A stretch of 64,000 nucleotides of DNA. It comes from Torreya grandis. Taxonomy: Eukaryota > Streptophyta > Pinopsida > Cupressales > Taxaceae. Each line of letters starts with the position of its first letter. Positions within the stretch are counted from its first letter, which is position 1. The notes under the pieces were generated by a model. That model was not told the origin of the DNA and did no database searches. It was given only the letters and a program-made list of their open reading frames with translations. Positions 37,228-50,200 of this stretch are shown here, piece by piece. The position numbers were made by a program, and so were the translations under genes. The stretch covers positions 1,378,001-1,442,000 of the forward strand of contig JARHVA010000002.1 in NCBI GenBank assembly GCA_037957365.1, written 5' to 3'.

Positions 37228-40200
37228 TGTCAATTGTATTTTCACCCCTTGAGGAGATTCCTATATCTCCTCATCCAAGTGGCATAATGAAAACATCTTT
37301 TTTATTGTGGGTAACAATTTATTGAGATGAATATCTAGAAGGGCTAGTTCCCTTGATGCACTCTTTGAAAAAATCTCTTACCTATCAAATTTACATGAAA
37401 AGGGTTAAGAATACAAACTAAGAAAACTAAATTTAATGCACCAATATTTAATTTCCTCCTATTTAATAAAAGTATACTACTTAGAGCTAAACAAATCTTC
37501 TTTCACATAAAACTCACAACTCAAGATGGATTGTCACATCAATGTTTCATATGTTAGGTTCAAGAGGTATTTTGATGTTCAGGAGGGTAATGGATGTTTC
37601 CTTTGTGGAACACATTCATTAAACACTTACAAAACACACATACACTTAAAAGATAACACTAACAAAGACCTGCAACAGTTACTCTTCTGCACATTTGGTG
37701 AACAATCAAGGATAACATGCTAGAAAAGATGATCTTCTCCTAGACAAGACCAACAATATTGAAATAAAACTCAAATGTTTTAAATTTAATTAGGTAAATT
37801 CACTTGTTTTATTACTTCAATATACATTCAAGTACAAAATTTCCCAAGGTTTCACCATCAACCAATGGAGGCCGCTAAAAAGAGCCAAAAGAGTAAATAT
37901 TTATAGCCTTTGGGAGAAGATCAAGATAAGGGAAGTCCAAAGGTCACTTGGACACTTGTTAATATGAGAAAAGAGGTTACATTTTCATGAGAAAGAGATG
38001 TGAAATTAACCATGCAATTTCAAGAGATCCAAATGATAAAATTCATAAAACTTATGAAAAATGGCATAAAACTCCTAGTCTTAGCTCGAAAAACTATCTT
38101 CATAATTTGAATATATTTTAACATCCCACAAATTACTATGGATATGTCTGATGATTGTAATTATATTAAATTCCTTCAATCATTTTTCTCCATGCATTTA
38201 TTTCATCTCTACTCATTTAGAACCTATTGGAAGGAAGCCATCACTACCTGTAGTCTAAATAACTCCTTTTTCAGTCACCCCTCACACTTGTCTTAAAATT
38301 AGCTTATATTTTATATTAAAATCCATGTAAGGGAGTTAATTACACTTTTAAATATGATTCATGGCCTTATAATTCTTATTTACACCTTAAAAAGGCTCAT
38401 ACTTGGAGTTTTCACCCGTCTCACCGTTGTGTCCATTATGCCAGTTTTGACTAGATAAGATGAGAGCTCTAGTTACAAAAATAATAAGATTTTACTTGTA
38501 ATTTAATTACCATAGAGATTTATTTAAATTCCTAATCTTCCCTCCAAACTTTATATCATCTTTAGACTCCTTATGTAGCCTACAAAACACACAAAATGGT
38601 CAAAAATACCTTGTTTTTCACCCTATCTGTACAATTCCATATATATAAAAGGTATGGGATGAATTTTGATTTATTCCTCTGAAATTTCCAATATATTTCA
38701 TGATCAAACTATGCCATCTAGATATCTCTCCAATCTTGTTTTCTCCATCGGATCCTGGCTGAGGGTTTAGTATGGTTTTAGGCAGTTTTTGGTCTTATGC
38801 AATGTTCATAAAGCTTTGGAATTTTAATTCACACTAAATTACACAAAATTTATGATAATTTAACCTTATAATCCCTCAAAATTCCTTTCATTCCCATGTA
38901 AATTCTCAGAGGAGATATGAATACTTGAAAATACCCATTCGAGTTTGTTTCTGCCTTTCTTGCATGTTTGGACTCTTTTTGAGATATAATTAGATTTACC
39001 AAAGGTTTTATTTAAATAAAAAATCTTATATATGTATAATTTCATCTCCTTAACATGTTACAATCATCTATATATCTCTCGAAGAGTTGGAAATGAAGAT
39101 GGACCCCTAATTATCTCTACGTCCCTTAAAGGCCTAATAGGCCTAGTCTGCACCCAACTTATTTTGGTCACTTTGACTGATTTTAAATTGTTATTATTAT
39201 ATATAATTCATATTTACACCTAATTAAATATTATAATATCACCACACAACCTCCAAATCACTCCACTTCTTCCTTTTCTCTCATTCACTAACTAGGCCTA
39301 GTGAAAGCTTGCCTAGCTAGACTGAGTGCAGGGGTATTTTGTTCATCCTAAAAGGTCTGAGCCTAAATTATTGATTATATATAATATAATTTGCTTACAT
39401 ATACCTCATAATATGTTTATTTATGTTCTAAAATCTCCATATCAAATCTTTTTCCCATTTTGTATTCACTAGTTTGATTTGTTAAACATTGATTTTCTTA
39501 GATTGGGTGACCTCTAAGATAAAACATTGAGGTATATCCCTCATCCCCAAGTAAAAGTAAGTATTTTTTTAGTTTTTAAAATTCATTTTTATGATTTTTT
39601 TTTAAAAAATTATCTAGATTTTTTGATTTAGGTTCTTAACCAACTCAAAATGCCCAAAAAAGGACTATAAAAAGCATGTTTTCTTGTTTTTTTTTCAAAT
39701 CCTCCTAAGAGTGACCTATCTAAGTTAAAACAATGATTATAGTTTTTTTAAACATGTTCCTCATTCTCAATTAATTCTTATAAATCTTTTTATTCACCCA
39801 AAACACTTCTCTTTTATGGATTCGTCATATTCATATATTGAGCAAACATGGTTTCCTAGCCCACAATATGGATTGTTTCCCTTTGGCCAAGTAAGGAAGG
39901 AAGATTATTACCTTGGTAGAGACTTGGGATTGTTAAAACACATTTTTACCTATCATAAACCACCTTTCATTGTTTTAAACCCTCTTTTTCTCCCTAGCCA
40001 AGTTCATGTCTTACCCTACCTTCACTAGCTTACACCCTGTTGTAGGTGTATACAGGGGTTTTGGGGACCTATGTAAGTTTATTTCTCCCTTTTTTTATCT
40101 TAATAATCATTAAAATATTAATACAATACTTAATTAGGTCCAACATCCATTTGGCCTTCATATGCTCTTTTGGCTACAACTGAGTCCTCTACTATCTGTT

Positions 40201-42927
40201 GACTGAGATACCCTGATCTTACCCCTACCTACAAGCTAATATGCTTTAACTAGATATTATGAAGCTCATAATATATATATGAGGTTTATATGGATTTAAT
40301 TCATCATATTAACCTCCCAAGCATTCTACATGCACTTTTGAACTCACTAGACTGAGTTTTTTCCTAGATGACTGATAAACCCCGAGTGTAGACTGTTGTA
40401 GGTCACATGAGCTTACTTAGACTTTGTTCATGATGTGTAGAGGATTTCATTTAATCCTTATGGGTCTAAAAATGTATTATTGAAATATTTTCCTTCTTGA
40501 AATCCTTAAAACACAATTGTATCATCAATTTTAGGTCATGGTTAGACTGAGATGCTCTACATCTAAACCCCACCTATAGGTTGTTATTTATTTTAACTAA
40601 AATTGGGAATGATGTGAAAATACCTCCTTAAACCCACCTTGAAGTCACATAACATATATATAACCTTGAAATTACTCTATATGGGCTAAACACCATCAAA
40701 TCACATTGCCTAAGTCACTGTTTGCTTATCTTATCTATCTGACCCCTGTAGGTGTTTATTCCCATGCTAAAAGGATACATGTAGGTGACAATAGGCTTAT
40801 AATACCATGTCTCAATCTTATGTTGATAAAATTTAAGCCATTTTTGTAACATTCCATTAGTTGAACCATCTTATTCATGATAGTTTGTCCTATTTTCTTC
40901 TTTAGATGCCAAAAGACCACTCAAGCTTTTAAACATATATACATTAATGGAGTATTTTAATGTTTTTATAGGCATATTGAGGCCTTAAACAACCCCTTTA
41001 CCCTTATTGTTATACCTTCATTTTTGGTATATACACTCTCTATGCTAGGGGGTATAATATTCACCTAGCTATATGTCTTGTAACATCTTGAAATCATGTT
41101 GAAATAGGTCTATGGAAACCCCTTGGACCTCTATTTTGGCCTTTTGGGGTAACTTTCCCATAATACAGTCTTCATCTCAAACAACTTATCTTACTCCTTC
41201 CTTTCTCCTTTTAACACCTCCAACAAGTCTATAAGGGTCAAGTCACATGTCAGAATCCAAAATAAGGTCTTCTTTCATGTTTCAAATATCCACACAAGAA
41301 TCATCAAGGCTCTGCTCATACACCTGTAGATAAACATCTCAAACATAGGCAGTAAATCTTCTCTGGTTGTCATGGAATGAGTAGTATACATTGTCATTTG
41401 ATTCCAATGGTCCAAGGCCTCTTTAAATACCCTAAAATGAACTTTTAATAGCTCAAAAGGATTGAAACCAATAACAAGGCTTTGATGACATCATCGTGAG
41501 ATGTTTATATGTGAAAATGAGATGAATGTGGATAGTGAGTGTGGAAAAGAGCAACAAGGTGGACAAAAGGCCTCATGAGCAACCAAAAATCATTGTAAAT
41601 TTATTCAAATGCATGATTTCCACCAAGGATATATTAAGACAAGTTCTAAAACATCCTTATAATGTAAAAATTACTTTCATATACATGGAATAGAACAAGC
41701 AGAGGCATCTCATGACTATCTTAGCATGGTGAATGAGCTTGTGAACACAATTACACCTTTTCCAAACATATAAATGGACTCTTCCAAACTCTTGATGGCT
41801 TGTAAAACTAATACACCCTAATCACCATCCCATGAATAAGTTGAACAAGCTTTAAACTTGTGACTGCAAGTGAAGTTGGGCAAAGAGTTGACAATGGAGA
41901 AAGATAAGATTACAAGCTACCCAAAAGATGACATGGTCAAACCAAAACATGGAAACAGGTGGTCTTATGACCTTGAGACCTATGTTAAATCATTTTCCAA
42001 CTACATGAGACCCCTATAGAAGAAAAAAACTCTGCAAACAAGAATAACTTTGCCTAAGACTACACATGTGTCACCTTCTTGAAGCATGGACTAATTTGCT
42101 CATCAATACATTATAAAACTTGAAAATAAGAATTTTAACCATCTTATAAGTTAGCCAACATATTTTGGAACCAACATCAACAAGTGGTTCATACAGATTT
42201 GACCAAAATTGAGCAAAACCTATAGGATGCATGAAATAGCTAGGAAAAAAGTAAAGTCAACTTATTGAGGATGGTTCATGAAGCACAAGCCACCATTCTT
42301 CAAAATATTTATATGTAAATTAAGGTATCTAAGTTTTCTATAACCTCCCAAAATCATTTTTCCTTAAACCTCTTCATTTATCCATACTAAGCAAAAACCT
42401 GAAGGTCACTTTTGTATCTCTAAAAATGTTAAAAAAAAGTACAGCGGTGTTGGATTTAAAATGGCACTTCCAAAGAAAACCAAATCTGGAGATGAATTTT
42501 AGGAAGTTTAAGAGGCATTCCATGATCTTTTCCCATGTGGCACACTTCCCTATGGGCTATACAAGTGTTATTTTCTCCCGTTTTCAATTAGTTTCTTGGA
42601 TTTTAGTTAGACAACCTACAATATTCTGATGTAACTGACATCTCTGATAGTTAAACTAACCTCTTGGATGTTTGAAATCAAATTAAGACTCTTTGGGCAC
42701 CTTTGAAACCATGCCACTTGCATTTATGACTCTTAAAAACACATTAAATGACCCAAAATGACAAATAAGCTAATGAAACCATGACTAAGGCTATAAATAC
42801 ATTATATAACATCAATTTAATCATAATATAGCCTATGAAAAAGATTTAAACACCTATAACATCTAAAAATCAAAGGTTTTTACCTATAGGGGTCTAAATT
42901 TGACCTAAAACTCAAATCTGGTTAACA
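37228..42927 (-). repeat. 3' LTR (5.7 kb) of long-LTR element
   Basis: Aligns along its whole length with 47,234-52,934, with an estimated 12-18% difference by eye and small indels. It contains no recognised gene on either strand. A 70-codon plus-strand frame at 39,816-40,028 is kept open in both LTRs. Confidence 0.92.
39816..40028 (+). other. Small ORF in the LTR, antisense to the element (left copy)
   Basis: A 70-codon frame starting MDSSYSYIEQTWFPSPQ and ending VHVLPYLH. The other LTR holds the same frame with the same start, stop and length at 49,810-50,022, despite many base differences around it. No domain is recognised. Coding function is unproven and chance is possible. Confidence 0.25.
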
Positions 42928-43174
42928 AATTGGTGATTCATAGGGGTAGTATGCCTATTATACTAAGGACCAATAGCCTTATCCTATCATGGGCTAAGGG
43001 ATTTAATGATTTCTTAAAGATAACTAGAAATGAATTTCCTAAACACACACAAAATAACCACAACACACCAAGCAAACACAATACAAAGCAAGACAACAAC
43101 AAGACTCACACATGTGCATAAGCACTTAGGGAAAATAAGGAAAAAAATAACTATGTACAAGGAGAGGAGAACCT

Positions 43175-43392
43175 TAATATCAATGTTTGAGATATATCCC
43201 ATTGACTAGGATATGAATCTCTTCTCCGTCCAACTTTGAGAGTTGAAAAGCATTGTGTTGTTTGCATTGGGTGATAACATAAGGGCCACTCAGCAAAGCA
43301 TCAAACTTTGTGTGTTTTCAAAGCTTAGTCCTATCTTCATCCCATTCTATAACAATGTTCCCCTCTTGGAAACTTCTTGAAATAGATGCATA
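43175..43392 (-). pseudogene. Integrase C-terminal (GPY/F-type) remnant
   Basis: Minus strand reads FQEGNIVIEWDEDRTK, KHTKFDALLSGPYVI, NAFQLSKLDGEEIHILVNG and YLKH. This is the GPY/F module at the end of Ty3/gypsy integrases (normally F-x-x-GD-VLKWD ... KFD-x-x-W-x-GPY ... LDG-x-x-x-PVNG-x-LK). It begins within a few codons of the truncated RT. RT palm, RNase H and the integrase core are therefore deleted. Confidence 0.75.
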
Positions 43393-43800
43393 TTAGTCAC
43401 TTTCCTTCACCAAATTCTGATTATACCCAAAATATCCATCAAGGAGAGAAACCCTTTCACTACCTGCCACAACTTGCAAAATCTGCTCCATGGAAGGAAG
43501 AGGATAATGGTCATTCAAGGAAACTCTATTAAAGTCTCTAAAATCAACACATAACCTAATTTCCCCATTCTTCTTCTTAACAGGGACTAATTTTCCAACC
43601 AAGATGACTGCTTAATAGGAAAAATGATTTTAGACTCAATTAACTTAGTAAGCTCCTTCTTCATGAGAGGCTCAATCTTAGGATTGATTGGCCTTTGTCT
43701 TTGCTTGATAGGCTTAGCATTCTCATCTATCTCTATGGTATGTTGAGATAATTTTGGATTAAATCCCTTCAAATCACTATATTCCATGCAAAGACATCAG
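43393..43800 (-). pseudogene. Reverse transcriptase N-terminal part (truncated)
   Basis: Starts with the RT entry region FNPKLSQHTIEIDENAKPIK (about 43,770-43,710), then KKELTKLIESKIIFPI. One frame change later come PVKKKNGEIRLCVDFRDFN (about 43,585) and YPLPSMEQILQ. SLLDGYFGYNQ ends it near 43,420. This is the fingers and early palm of a gypsy RT. The catalytic YVDD and everything after it are missing, replaced by the integrase tail. Confidence 0.82.
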
Positions 43801-44119
43801 AAAACTCCTTGCATAACTCAATGAAAGCATGCTTCTCTTCACTAGTACATACCATCCCAAGTGCAAGCAACTTATCCTTGAAGATTTGTACTTGCTCATA
43901 GTTTTTTTGTGTAGTAAACATGTTTACCTTTTATTTATTCAACTATTCATCATCATTTAATACACTCTCAAGTGTGACTAAGCCTTTAGGGATCTTGTTT
44001 GATTTCAATTATATAATTTGCCCTCCATATTATTGTTGTAGTTTGGACTGATTCTTGGAATAAAACTTAGCCTCCTCTTGTATAAAAAGTGTTATTTTTT
44101 GGCCACTATCAACCACTTG

Positions 44120-44580
44120 TCAATTAGTGACATTAGTAGGTATGGAGGGCCTTACAATCACCTTGAGATGTGGTTGGTTCTTATATTCTCTTATTCCTTT
44201 TGGAACATCAAACTGAGATCCAATTATTTCCAACCTATCAGCATGTTTATTTTCTTCTCTTGGGATGGATCGGATGTTGAAATCTTGGAAATTATCCACA
44301 AAATTCACACTCTACGCTTATAGGACTTAATCAAAGAGTTCTTAGTGAGATTTTGGCCTCTTACTTGATTCACAATCAACTCACTATCACCATACACTTG
44401 TAACTCTTTCACACCTCTTTTCCTATCCCACTCAAGGCCATGAATAAGGGCCTCATATTCTACCACATTAAAAGTACAAGAGAAGTGAAATCTAAAAGTG
44501 GAATAGTACCTTTCCTTGGATGGGGAAACCAACATTACTCCACCACCAACCCCAACTTTGCTTCTAGATCCATCAAAGAA
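44120..44580 (-). pseudogene. Archaeal-type RNase H located upstream of RT
   Basis: On the minus strand FFDGSRSKVGVGGGVMLVSP (44,580-44,521) supplies the first catalytic Asp. VVEYEALIHGLEW (about 44,460) and LQVYGDSELIVNQV (about 44,400) follow, and after a frame change IPREENKHADRLEIIGSQFD (about 44,265-44,205) and VRPSIPTN. This is a complete RNase H of the type seen as the extra domain in Tat elements. Here it sits between protease and RT, not after RT. Two frames are used, so it is broken. Confidence 0.82.
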
Positions 44581-44769
44581 TAGCTACCACAAACCATCCA
44601 TGTTTTTCTTTGGCTTCACCAAGTTTGGCATGAAAGAGTCCTCCTCATGAATGCAATACACTCCAAGACTAGATTCCTCTATGAATTTGTAAGAATCATG
44701 CTCATAATGTTCATCTCCCCATTCATCTAAATACAAATTAGAAACTCCGTCAAAAGAAGATGTTGAAGA

Positions 44770-45264
44770 TTAATCTATGTGAAGTTCTTCCTCATCAATA
44801 ATGGCATAATTGACATTTTCCACTTTAGGTATGTAAGGCTCTAAGTGATTGTGATGGATAGGCTCTAATTCAATCTTTGTCTGTGTGTCATAGTTTGTTC
44901 TAAAAACCATATAGGACCAATTGACTACTAAGTATCCACCTATCTTGACTATAAACTCTCTTGACAAACAAAGAGCAAAGTATGGAGGTGAATTTACCAA
45001 AACCACATAATGAGGGATAGAAAAAGTAGGATAAGCATGTAAAATAAAATTCAAATCCTTGACTACTCCTAAGGTTTTTGTTGGTGATCTATCCAATTGC
45101 ATAACTCCTTTAGCCATTGGTTCATACTTGAGGCCTAGTTTATCCGCTATTAACTTAGGCATAACTAAAATACTTGCCCCAAGATCTATGATGCAATTGT
45201 GGACTAGGCAATCACCAATGAGCAAATATAGATAAAAAAGAGGATTAGTATAAATTTTCTTCAC
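44770..45264 (-). pseudogene. Aspartic protease of long-LTR element
   Basis: An open stretch of 164 codons containing VHNCIIDLGASILVMPKLIA with the active-site region D-L-G, where D-S/T-G is expected, so the second active-site residue is altered. KLGLKYEPMAKGV, VVKDLNFILHAYPTF and FALCLSREFI follow, matching the retropepsin-like fold of gypsy elements. It lies between gag and the RNase H. The frame-initial residue is an ATG, but the true protein would be continuous with gag. Confidence 0.75.
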
Positions 45265-45279
45265 TTAATCATCAATAGG

Positions 45280-47073
45280 TTGAGTTTCATTCACCAAAAA
45301 AATATTCTCACTCCTAGCTAATCTAACTTGCTTACGTAGTCCTTGCAATTCCTTTTGAAGCATATCTTTTTGTCCCAGTATTTTCAATGAATCCCATAAT
45401 TAAATATTCATATGTAACTTATTCATCTGATCCACAACATTGATATAAGGATTTCTCACCTTGAAAGGCTTCTTGGAGGTACTATTACCTTGTGATGTAA
45501 CTTGTGGAGATGGATGTGTAGGAGTTGGTTTTGAACCTTGAAACTTCTAATTCTCCTACACCTTAGGTGTTGAATTATACCCACCCAGCATTGGAGATGA
45601 TTTAGGAGTCAAAGTAGGTCCTTGATTATCCCCTTGTGCCTCTTCAATAACCCTCTTCTTAGACCTAGTGTTAGATGACACATTAGCATTCATATTACTT
45701 GCATTCCCCAAATGGTTTATAAGAGTAGAATCAAATCATGTTTGTCTATTTTTAATTTCATTTTTCATTCCATTGTGCATCCCATTATGAATCCTATTTT
45801 GCATTCCATTTTGCATTGGCACCTCAAAATTGGAAGCTTGAGAAGTTTGACTACCATGCATTCTCAAGGCTTAATTATGCATTTTATTGGCATATGTAAC
45901 TTGGTCTTGATTTTGGTCATAAGAAGGTTAGCATGGTTGTTCTTGAACAAAGTTATTTTTTAGTGGGAACAAGGGCTTTAGAAGATGGTGGGCATTAGGA
46001 TTATAACCTTGGTAAGGTCTAACTTGAGTGATTTGGCCTTGTCCTTGAGCATTACCTTGAAAAGGAGGCCTATTTGTTTACCCAAACTGATTGTAGAACT
46101 GATATGGCCTATAACTTTGAGCTTTTTGCCTTTTGAGGGTAACCAATTCATTATTAACACTTTGTATCAAACTCTTGACTTCATGGATCTCATTGGTGGG
46201 GGTAATGGCAGACTTTTTTTAACTAGGCAAAGGAGCCAAGGAAGGTAATGCAACTTGACTAGGAGGCTACAAATCAAGGAACAATGGCATTGGTGGCCTA
46301 ACAGCAATCTTCCCCACTTAAACAAGACAATTCTCAGCATTAATGGCTATCTCATAAACAACAGGTAGTGTATTCTCACCCATAGATTGAATCATCATGG
46401 ACACATCACTATTAAATGCTTTTAGATAGTACAAAAAGGCATAATGTGTAGTAAGTCTCACAAGGGCTAGGATCCTATCCCATGTCTTTTGAAATCTAGT
46501 GTTAAAATCTTTCATAAACTCTTGTGGAACCCTCTTGATAGTGGTCAATTACTTAGCTAGTGATAGATAATTACTCTTCTCTCCAAACCTCTTAGACAAT
46601 AGATCTACTTCATCCCAAGAAGCAATAGAATTTTTAGGTATAGTCCCATACCAATCTAAAGCTTTCCCTTTGAAATACAATTCCAATAGCCTAATGGCTA
46701 CATTCTCTTGAGTGATATTATGGATGTTGCATAAGTTTTCCATGTTCCTAATATGCTCAATGGGAGTGATAGGACCTTCTCCACTAAAATATGGGATACT
46801 TTTAAGGTGTGCTCTAGGAATTTGGTCATATTGAGCAAGATTCAAAGGAGATGATCTAGTGAAATCTAAAAAATAAAAAGGCCTAGCCATCTTGGAATGT
46901 ATCTTATGAGTATTAGGGGTTGAGCTAAGTAGAAACCTTAACTTCTTAAACACTAACTCCCTTGAATAAGGATGAGTATTCACAAATTTAAATCTCTTGA
47001 CAAAATATGGAGGCAATTACACAAACTTATAAGGTATACCTTTAGTAGCAGACCTAGTGATCACCTTTGGCAT
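45280..47073 (-). pseudogene. gag of long-LTR element (broken)
   Basis: An ATG at 47,073 opens MPKVITRSATKGIPYKFV. A TAA follows at about 47,019 and the frame resumes directly (LPPYFVKRF). The Retrotrans_gag core is visible as FSGEGPITPIEHIRNMENLC (about 46,790), IRLLELYFKGKALDWY (about 46,690) and FMKDFNTRFQKTWDRI (about 46,515). The C-terminal part is rich in Gln, Pro and Asn and includes four QNGM-like units (45,812-45,765). A hydrophilic segment near 45,400-45,290 links to protease. Gag would form the particle that packages element RNA. Several stops; not functional. Confidence 0.8.
45765..45812 (-). repeat. 12-bp minisatellite in gag C-terminus
   Basis: Four consecutive 12-base units (cattccattgtg and variants on the plus strand) encode on the minus strand a four-residue repeat, (H/Q)-N-(G/R)-(M/I). 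The unit length keeps frame. Confidence 0.75.
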
Positions 47074-47233
47074 GGAATTTAAGGACTAATCAGTAACCAA
47101 ATATTTCCAAACTTTAGTGGAGTCATCAGGTACTGAATGTAGATGTTCTTATACCTACAACTATGCCAAGATGAGCACCAATCTTAGACAATCTTCTAAG
47201 ACTTAGAGTCTCACTAGACGTGCCAAAAATTGT

Positions 47234-50200
47234 TGTCACTTGGATTTGTACCCATTGAGGAGATGCCTAGCTCTACTCATCTAAGTGGCACAATGGAAAC
47301 ATTTGTCTTGTTGTGGGTAACAATTTGTTGAGATGAATCTCTAGAAGGGCTAGTTCCCTTGATGCACTCTTTAAAACACTCTCTTACCTATCAACTTTGC
47401 ATGAAAATGGTTAAGAAGACAAACTAAGAAAACTAATTTTGATGCACCAATATTTAATTTCCTCTTATTGACTAAACTTATACTACTTAGAGCTAAACAA
47501 AGCTTCCCTCACACAAAACTCACAACTCAAGATGGATTATCACATCAATGTTTCATATGCTAGGTTCAAGAGGTATTTTGATGCTTAAGAGGGTAATGGA
47601 TGATTCCTTTATGAAATACAATCATGAACCACTTCTAAAACACACATACACTTAAAAGAGAACACTAACAAAGACCTACAACAATTACTCTTCTGTACAT
47701 TTGGTGAACAATCAAGAATAACATGCTATAAAAGATGATCTTATACTAGACAAGACCAATAAAATTATAATAACACTTAATTGTACAGCATTTAAGTAGG
47801 AAAATTCACTTATTTTATTGCTTCAATAGACATTCAATTACAAAATTGGCCAGGGTTTCACCATCAACCAACAAAGGCTGCTAAAAAGAGCCAAAAGAGT
47901 CAATATTTATAGCCTTTGGGAGAAGAGAAAGACAAAGGAAGTCAAAAGGTCACTTGGACACTTGTCAAGCTTAGAAAAGAGGTTAAATTTACATGAGAAA
48001 TAGATGTTACCTTGCAATGTTAGGAGGTCTAAATGTCCATACAAGTCATGAAACTTACGAAAAGTGGCATAAAACTCCCAGTCTTGGCTCAAAAAATTAT
48101 CTTCATAATTTGAACCTATTTGAACATCCCAAAACTAAATAGGGATAGGTCTAATTATTTTAATGATAGGTAATGCCTTTATTCATGCCTCTACATGCAT
48201 TGATTTCATTTCTACTCATTTAAAAACTCTTGGAAGGAAGCCATCATTGCCTGCAATCTAAAAAAACTCCTTTTTTAGTCACCCCTCATACTTATCTTCA
48301 AATTTGTCTTTATTTTTCCATGAAAATACATGGGAGGGAGTTAATGACACTTTTAAAGACTATACATGGCCTTAGACTACTTAGATACACCTTAAAAGGG
48401 CTCACACTTGGATTTTTCACCCTTGTGTCCACTATGCCAGCTTTCATTGGCTGAGTTGAAAGCTCTAATTTGGACACTTAGGAGTTTTTCCTTGGAAATT
48501 AATGACCATAGCAAGCTATTAAAAGTCTTAATATTCCTTCCAAACTTTATCTCATCTTTAGACCCCTCTTGTAGCCTAAAAAACACACAAAATGGTCAAA
48601 AATACCCTATTTTCACCCTGTTCCTATAGTTCTGTATAGCTCAAAGATATTGGAGGAAGCCTAAGTTAGTCCTATGAAATTTTCAATATATTTCATGGTC
48701 AAAATATTCCATCTGGATAGCTCTCCAAGCTTGTTTTCTCCATTGGGTCCTAGCTGAGGGTTTATTAGAGTTTTAGGCAGTTTTTGGTCTTAAGCTTTAT
48801 TCATAAGGATTTAACATTGTAATTGACACTAAATGACATAAAATTTATGATAAGGGAACCTAATAACCCCTAAAAATTCCTTTTTTTCCCATGCAAACTC
48901 TCAGAGGAGATATGAATACTTGAAAACACCCATTTGAGCTTGTTTCTACCTTTCTTGCATGTTTGGACTCTTTATGAGCTATAAGTAGCTTTCCCACATG
49001 TTTTCTTGCATTAAAAAAGATAAAATATGTCTAATTTCATCTCCTTAACATGACCCAATCATCTTTATATCTCTCTAAGAGTTATAAATGAAGATGGACC
49101 CCCAATTGGCTCTAGGTCCCTTAAAGGCCTAATAGGCCTAGTCTGCACCCAACTTGTTTAGGTCACTTGGACTGATTTTAAATGGTCAGTCTGGTATTTA
49201 ATGAATATTTACACCTCATTAAATCTTATAATATCACCACACAACCTCACAATCACTCCACTTCTTCCTTTTCTCTCATTCACTAACTAGGCCTAGTGAA
49301 AGTTTGCCTAGTTAGATTGAGTGCAGGGGTATTATGGTCATCCTAAAAGGTCTGAGCCTAAATTATTGATTATATATCTTCTAATTTCCTTTCATAAACA
49401 TCATAATATTTTTCCTAAGGTTCCAAAATCTCCATATCAAACCCTTTTCCCATTTCGTATTCACTAGCTTGCTTTGTTAAGCCCTAATTTTATAGACTGG
49501 CTGACCTCTGAAATAAAACAGTGAGGTATGTTCCTCATCCCCAAGGAAAATTTATTATTTTTGGAGTTTTTCCAGGTCTTAATGATTATTTTTACCAAAG
49601 GGTTTATCTGGATTTTTTCATTTAGGTGCCTAACCAACTCAAAATGTCCAAAAAAGGCCTCTAAAAATCCTATTTTCTTGCTTTTTCTTAAAATCCTCCT
49701 AAGAGTGACCTCTAAAAATTAAAAAAATTATTATAGGTTGTTTAAAAATTTTATTCATACTCAATTAATTCTTATTATTCTTTATATTCACCCAAAACAC
49801 TTCTCTTATATGGATTCTTCATATTCATCTATTGAGCAAACATGGTTTCCTAGCCCACAATACAGACTATTGCCCTTTGGCCAAGTAAGGAAGGAAGATG
49901 ATCACCTTGATATAGTACTAGGATTTTTAAAACAAATTTTTACCTATAATAAACCACCTTGCATTTTTTTAAACCCTCTTCTTCTTCCTAAACAAGTTCA
50001 TGTCTTACCCTACCTTCACTAGCTTGCACCTTATTGTAGGTGTATACAGGGGTTTTAGGGACCTGTGTAATTTTGTTTCTCCCTTGTTTTTATCTTATGA
50101 AATCACAAAAATATTAATTTAGGTGGTCACACATTACTTCATCAGGTCCAACAACCATTTGTCCTTTATATGCACTTCTGGCTATAATTGAGTCCTCCAT

